Shown piece by piece: positions 6,255 through 9,602 of a DNA stretch of 9,602 nt. The stretch comes from Candidatus Hydrogenedentota bacterium (GTDB lineage Bacteria; Hydrogenedentota; Hydrogenedentia; Hydrogenedentales; CAITNO01). Every line of letters starts with the position of its first letter. Within the stretch, counting starts at the first letter, position 1. The stretch covers positions 1 through 9,602 of the forward strand of contig DSBB01000128.1 in NCBI GenBank assembly GCA_011046175.1. Direction: 5' to 3'. The notes beneath the pieces were generated by a model. That model was not told the origin of the DNA. It saw only the letters and a list, made by a program, of their open reading frames with translations, and made no database searches. The position numbers and the translations under genes were made by a program.

Positions 6255-7493
6255 ATGGCCGTATACGAATATAAAGCAATCATCAAGAGCACGGGTAAAA
6301 CCACCCGTGGCGTCATTGACGCGGAAAGCGCTGCGCAGGCGCGGCAGCGGCTTCGTGAACAGGAACTTTATCCCACGGAAATACGTGAAGACACCACAAG
6401 CGCCGGCACGCTGACGACCAGCAGTATCACCCGGCGGTTTGCCGCCAATCAGGGGCGGGTGTCCCTGCGGGACATTGCTTTAATGACGCGGCAACTGGCG
6501 GTGTTGTTGCGTGCCGGCATGCCCGTGCTGGAAGCGTTGAACGCCCTTATAGACCAGACGAGCCGTCCGAGGCTTCGGACGACCATTTACGAAGTGCGCG
6601 ACAAGGTAAACGGCGGCAAAAGCCTCGGTGACGCGCTGGCCGATCATCCAAAGATATTCTCCGATCTGTATGTGAACATGGTGCGTGCTGGAGAAGTGAG
6701 TGGAACCCTTGAGCAGGTGTTGGTGCGTTTGGCCGACATTCTCGAGCGTCAGTCGAATCTTCGCTCGCAGATTTTGAGCACCATAGCGTATCCCGTGTTT
6801 ATGGGCTTTTTTGCCGTGGGCATCATTGTATTTCTGGTGATGGTGATAGTGCCTCGCATCACGCGCATGTTTGAACGGCAGGGCACGGAACTGCCGGGGT
6901 TGACGCGGGCCTTGATTGGCGTGAGCGATTGGGCGGGCAATTATTGGTGGCTTGCCTTGTCCTTCTTCGGGTTATTGTACTTTTTGTGGCGGTTATGGGT
7001 TGCCAGGGAGCAGGGACGCAAGACCTGGGACCGGCTTAAACTTTCATTTCCGCTGTACGGGCAATTGCATTTGAAACTGGTATGCGCCCGGTTTGCCCGC
7101 ACTATGGGAACAATGCTGCAAAGCGGCCTCATGATGCTGCCCGCGCTGGAAGTGGTCAACGCAATTATCGGCAATGCCTTCATCCAAAACTGCATGGATG
7201 ACGTTAAAGTAGGTGTGAGACGCGGTCGCGACTTGGCGCAGCCGTTGAAAGAAACCGGTTTGTTTCCGCCGATGATGATTCACATGATCGAGCTGGGGCA
7301 GCGCAGCGGTGAAATTGAAAACATGCTGTTACAAATAGCCGACACCTTTGACGAAGATGTGCGTCTTACCATTGACGCGCTTGTGGCGCTCATTGAGCCC
7401 TTGATCATTATTGTTATGGGGCTTTTTGTGGGATTGCTGGTGCTGGCCATCTTACTGCCGATTTTCCAATTAAGCACAAACATAGGAGGATGA
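6255..7493 (+). CDS. gspF: Type II secretion system inner-membrane platform protein GspF
   Basis: 412-residue polytopic protein at the centre of the inner-membrane platform. It contacts GspE and is thought to pass its motion to the pseudopilins. Start: ATG three bases after the gspE stop, with no clear ribosome binding site, suggesting translational coupling. N-terminal cytoplasmic segment MAVYEYKAI...G is typical of the family (first residues of GspF/PilC proteins). Two repeated T2SSF domains are seen: about 72-195 (MTRQLAVLLRAGMPVLEAL) and about 277-400 (FARTMGTMLQSGLMMLPALE), each with the 'L-x-x-A-G-x-x-x-x-x-A-L' style helix and a G-E-x-S-G (146-150) or G-Q-R-S-G (358-362) element. Three membrane segments at about 178-202, 232-251 and 386-408. 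Length is usual for the family, with nothing missing. Confidence 0.96.
   Translation: MAVYEYKAIIKSTGKTTRGVIDAESAAQARQRLREQELYPTEIREDTTSAGTLTTSSITRRFAANQGRVSLRDIALMTRQLAVLLRAGMPVLEALNALIDQTSRPRLRTTIYEVRDKVNGGKSLGDALADHPKIFSDLYVNMVRAGEVSGTLEQVLVRLADILERQSNLRSQILSTIAYPVFMGFFAVGIIVFLVMVIVPRITRMFERQGTELPGLTRALIGVSDWAGNYWWLALSFFGLLYFLWRLWVAREQGRKTWDRLKLSFPLYGQLHLKLVCARFARTMGTMLQSGLMMLPALEVVNAIIGNAFIQNCMDDVKVGVRRGRDLAQPLKETGLFPPMMIHMIELGQRSGEIENMLLQIADTFDEDVRLTIDALVALIEPLIIIVMGLFVGLLVLAILLPIFQLSTNIGG
7484..7489 (+). promoter_or_regulatory. Ribosome binding site deciding the gspG start
   Basis: A perfect AGGAGG lies inside the last codons of gspF. It directly abuts ATG 7490 (no spacing) but is 6 nt from ATG 7496, a normal distance. 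The second ATG is therefore the likely start of gspG. This is the strongest ribosome binding site in the window, as suits the most abundant component of the system. Confidence 0.8.
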
Positions 7494-7495
7494 TA

Positions 7496-7906
7496 ATGCA
7501 GAACACGGAACAAGAGCATTTTAAGACGCGCCGCAAGAGCCGGGCGGGTTTTACCCTGGTGGAATTGATGGTGGTGGTTGCCATTATCGCGTTGCTGGCG
7601 ACGACCGCCGGCATTTATTTGTTCGGCGCGCTCGATGACGCCGATCAGGCGAAAGCGCAGGCGGAGATCAAAGCGCTCAAAGGGGCGGTGTTGCAGTACA
7701 TGCTGCGCAACAACCGGAAATTGCCCGATTCCCTTGACCAGGTCGCGCCTTACATGGACCCGCCGAAAATTCCCCAAGACCCGTGGGGCAACTCTTATGT
7801 GTATAAGAAGCACGATTCGCGCCGATATACCATTATGTCCTATGGCGCCGACGGCACGCCGGGCGGCGAGGGAGTTGACGCCGATATTTCAAGCGATGAC
7901 CTGTAA
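7496..7906 (+). CDS. gspG: Major pseudopilin GspG
   Basis: 136-residue prepilin with the AGGAGG-spaced ATG start; an in-frame ATG at 7490 would add two residues. GspG polymerises into the pseudopilus that pushes substrates through GspD. The leader of 18 basic/polar residues ends KSRAG; prepilin peptidase should cut before F19, leaving FTLVELMVVVAIIALLA with Glu at +5, then a 118-residue mature protein. The C-terminal domain is diagnostic: DQVAPYMDPP...IPQDPWGNSYVY, and a calcium-site loop GADGTPGGEGVDADI (117-131). The final residues read ISSDDL, where many GspG proteins have a Trp (..W-D-). It follows gspF with only 2 nt between stop and start and precedes gspH by 28 nt. Confidence 0.96.
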   Translation: MQNTEQEHFKTRRKSRAGFTLVELMVVVAIIALLATTAGIYLFGALDDADQAKAQAEIKALKGAVLQYMLRNNRKLPDSLDQVAPYMDPPKIPQDPWGNSYVYKKHDSRRYTIMSYGADGTPGGEGVDADISSDDL

Positions 7907-7934
7907 TTTTCGTCTTTTTCGAGATTGCCGTCCT

Positions 7935-8753
7935 ATGAAAAGGTCCTCAACCATGCGCGCCGGTTTCAGTCTTATAGAATTATGCGTCGTTATCCTTATA
8001 ATCGGCGTGGTTGTCTCGATAGCCTTCCCCCAATTTGCGCCGTTGTTGATCTTTTCTGAATTGGATGCGGAAGCGCGTCGGCTTGCTCATTACGGCTCTG
8101 GCGTCGTGGCCGAAGCCGCTTTATTTGGAAGCGAGATTATTGTTTACATTGATTTGGACGCGCAGGAATACTACGCCACGCGAATGGTGTATCCCCAGGC
8201 GGACGAGGACGCTGAAGAGACGGTGGATCAACTGGGAGTTTTTTCTGACTTTCGCGCATCCGGGAATTACTCTTCCGCTGAAATCACGGAGATGTTGAAC
8301 GCCAAGGCGCAGGGGGACAATCGCTTGTCGAGCGCGTTGCCGGAAGACTTTGATCCCGCCGCCGCCGATGCGCAGATGTATGATCGCTTTGACACAAGAC
8401 ACCGCCAGTTGTTGTATGCCCGGGCGCAAAATGTCAAGCATGACGCAGGTTTTTTGAGCGAGATTGGGCCGCTGTTTGAGCAGGAGTTTACATTATCCTG
8501 GACGGAACCCTACGAAGAGGAACTGAGCGATCCCCTATTAGGCAGATATAAGCTTCCGGAAAGCGTGCGAATAAACGCGGTGCGCGTGGAAGACGGCACT
8601 GTTTCCAGCGGTGTTGCGCAGGTTGATGTGTCTCCTCTCGGCTTGAGTTGTCAAGTCACCTTGTATTTGCGTAATGAAGATGGGGATGTATTTACGGTGG
8701 ACTGGAGCCCGCTTACCGGACGCGGCGTCAGTCGTGAGGGGAAATGGGAGTAA
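7935..8753 (+). CDS. gspH: Enlarged GspH-type minor pseudopilin
   Basis: 272-residue prepilin, the GspH by position and pattern. Chosen start ATG 7935 gives a 10-residue leader MKRSSTMRAG, with cleavage before F11 and mature N-terminus FSLIELCVVILIIGVVV with Glu at +5. Alternatives are ATG 7896 (overlapping gspG, 23-residue leader) and ATG 7953 (4-residue leader, better ribosome binding site AAAAGG). The open frame upstream to 7578 is only the shadow of gspG. GspH features: SELDAEARRLAHYGSGVVAE (41-60, the helix after the membrane stem), EIIVYIDLDAQEYYA (67-81), and a C-terminal strand set ending VDWSPLTGRGVS. Between these lies about 100 extra, acidic residues (about 88-190). Typical GspH is about 150-200 residues, so this is long. 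FimT/GspH family assignment is good; the role at the pseudopilus tip is from family knowledge. Confidence 0.85.
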   Translation: MKRSSTMRAGFSLIELCVVILIIGVVVSIAFPQFAPLLIFSELDAEARRLAHYGSGVVAEAALFGSEIIVYIDLDAQEYYATRMVYPQADEDAEETVDQLGVFSDFRASGNYSSAEITEMLNAKAQGDNRLSSALPEDFDPAAADAQMYDRFDTRHRQLLYARAQNVKHDAGFLSEIGPLFEQEFTLSWTEPYEEELSDPLLGRYKLPESVRINAVRVEDGTVSSGVAQVDVSPLGLSCQVTLYLRNEDGDVFTVDWSPLTGRGVSREGKWE

Positions 8754-8757
8754 CATC

Positions 8758-9192
8758 ATGAAATCGTATTTGACGCGCCATTCGACGGGACAAAGGGGAT
8801 TTACGCTCACAGAAGTGCTGGTTGCGCTGGCCATTCTTGGAGGCGGCATGTTTGTGCTGGTCAATGCCCACTTCTCGGCGCTGGCATTGCATCTTTTCAC
8901 ACAGGAGGAAGTGGACAGCCGAATGCTTCTCGAAATAACAGTCGCCCGGGCGGAAATGGGCATAGCGGCTGAAGAGTTGAGTGGCGGCGGCGATTTCGGC
9001 CCCCGCTATCCCGGTTACAAGTGGTCTTATGAAGCGCAACAGATGGGTGACGCGGAAAATCCGTATATGATGGATGTACAATTCTATACGGTAACCGCAA
9101 CCCTTTCCGATTCTGAAGGAGAAAGCACAAGTCTCCAGTTTTATTCCTTTATAAACCCTGAAATGACAACTACGGTGCAGACGGCGCAATAA
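8758..9192 (+). CDS. gspI: Minor pseudopilin GspI
   Basis: 144-residue prepilin. ATG 8758 lies 4 nt after the gspH stop, with GGGAG (8746-8750) as ribosome binding site at 7 nt. The leader MKSYLTRHSTGQRG is cut before F15, giving FTLTEVLVALAILGGGMFVL with Glu at +5. The sequence EVLVALAI directly after the cleavage site is characteristic of GspI. The mature domain of about 130 residues continues EVDSRMLLEITVARAEMG (55-72), matching the usual 'A-x-x-x-A-x-x-x-A-x-x-x-x' helix region loosely, then a strand-rich C-terminus (YKWSYEAQQMG, MMDVQFYTVTATLSD). GspI is the core of the GspI-J-K tip complex that starts pseudopilus assembly. The gene sits in its canonical place between gspH and gspJ. Confidence 0.92.
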   Translation: MKSYLTRHSTGQRGFTLTEVLVALAILGGGMFVLVNAHFSALALHLFTQEEVDSRMLLEITVARAEMGIAAEELSGGGDFGPRYPGYKWSYEAQQMGDAENPYMMDVQFYTVTATLSDSEGESTSLQFYSFINPEMTTTVQTAQ

Positions 9193-9193
9193 T

Positions 9194-9602
9194 ATGAACA
9201 GGCGTAAAGCGACAAAGCGGATGTTTTTGCGGGCCGATCAAGGGCGCCGCGTCCGGGTTTGCGGATTTACGCTGCTGGAATTGCTCATAGCGGTTTCCGT
9301 ACTCACGGTTATCGTCGGCCTGGTGCATGCCACATTCGCCTCGATAACATCCAGCATGGCGCTGGCCAGGGATAATGCCGATCGCCTGCGATTCAAGCAA
9401 ATCGTATGGCGCAATCTTTCCACCAACCTGCAGGGCGTGTATGCGGACGCCGGTTGTGTGCAACCGGAGTATCAGTTTTTGGGGAAGAGCGCCGACGGCC
9501 CCCACGGCGCCGCTGACAACCTGCGCTTTGCCACGTCCCTGCCGCTGCCCGGCACGCGTTCACTGCCGGGCGTGTCAAAAATTGTCACCTATGAACTTGT
9601 CG
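9194..9602 (+). CDS. gspJ: Minor pseudopilin GspJ (5' part, cut by window end)
   Basis: Open from ATG 9194, one base after the gspI stop, to the window end (136 codons, no stop). The leader is long, 24 residues, basic, ending RVRVCG; cleavage before F25 gives FTLLELLIAVSVLTVIVGLV with Glu at +5. An in-frame ATG at 9221 would shorten the leader to 15. Downstream, ARDNADRLRFKQIVWRNLSTNLQGVY is typical of the GspJ helix, and DNLRFATSLPL...KIVTYELV matches the usual GspJ pattern 'L-x-F-x-T-x-x-x..V-x-Y-x-L'. Complete GspJ is about 190-240 residues, so 50-100 residues are probably missing from view. No clear ribosome binding site is seen, suggesting translational coupling to gspI. Confidence 0.9.
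   Translation, partial: MNRRKATKRMFLRADQGRRVRVCGFTLLELLIAVSVLTVIVGLVHATFASITSSMALARDNADRLRFKQIVWRNLSTNLQGVYADAGCVQPEYQFLGKSADGPHGAADNLRFATSLPLPGTRSLPGVSKIVTYELV

Noticed and set aside
7578..7934. Long N-terminal extension of the gspH frame
   Set aside because: It overlaps gspG in another frame and would bury the prepilin leader deep inside the protein; the leader and cleavage site demand a start near 7935.

Overview
The window holds the 5' part of a type II secretion system (T2SS, gsp) gene cluster from a diderm (Gram-negative-type) bacterium. All coding genes are on the + strand. The order is the canonical one: gspC, gspD, gspE, gspF, gspG, gspH, gspI and the start of gspJ, which runs off the right edge. 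gspK, gspL and gspM would be expected next, but they are outside the window. The gene content shows a two-membrane cell. It does not fix the phylum. GspC, GspD and GspH are divergent or enlarged relative to the proteobacterial versions I know, so a lineage outside the classical gammaproteobacterial T2SS hosts is plausible, but that is a guess.

Layout: positions 1-648 hold no gene I can support. This stretch is T-rich and precedes gspC. gspC (649-1626) is followed by a 276-bp gap with an exact 38-bp direct repeat, a GNRA-type mini-hairpin and an inverted repeat about 60 bp before gspD. From gspD (1903) onward the genes are tightly packed: gspD/gspE are 2 nt apart, gspE/gspF 3 nt, gspF/gspG overlap only if the less likely start is used, gspG/gspH are 28 nt apart, gspH/gspI 4 nt and gspI/gspJ 1 nt. 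gspD-gspJ therefore look like one transcription unit. gspC may be read with them or from its own promoter.

How the parts work together (established knowledge of T2SS): GspD is the outer-membrane secretin. GspC spans the inner membrane and links the platform to the secretin. GspF is the inner-membrane platform core. GspE is the cytoplasmic ATPase that drives assembly of the pseudopilus. GspG is the major pseudopilin, and GspH, GspI and GspJ are minor pseudopilins. All four pseudopilins have a clear prepilin-peptidase site (Gly before Phe, Glu at +5). The peptidase GspO is not encoded here.

The system itself is known, not new. The points worth a second look are: a near-perfect duplicated MshEN cyclic-di-GMP-binding motif in GspE; an enlarged GspH with an acidic central insertion; a long Tyr/acid-rich then Pro/Arg-rich disordered segment at the N-terminus of mature GspD; and the repeats in the gspC-gspD gap.
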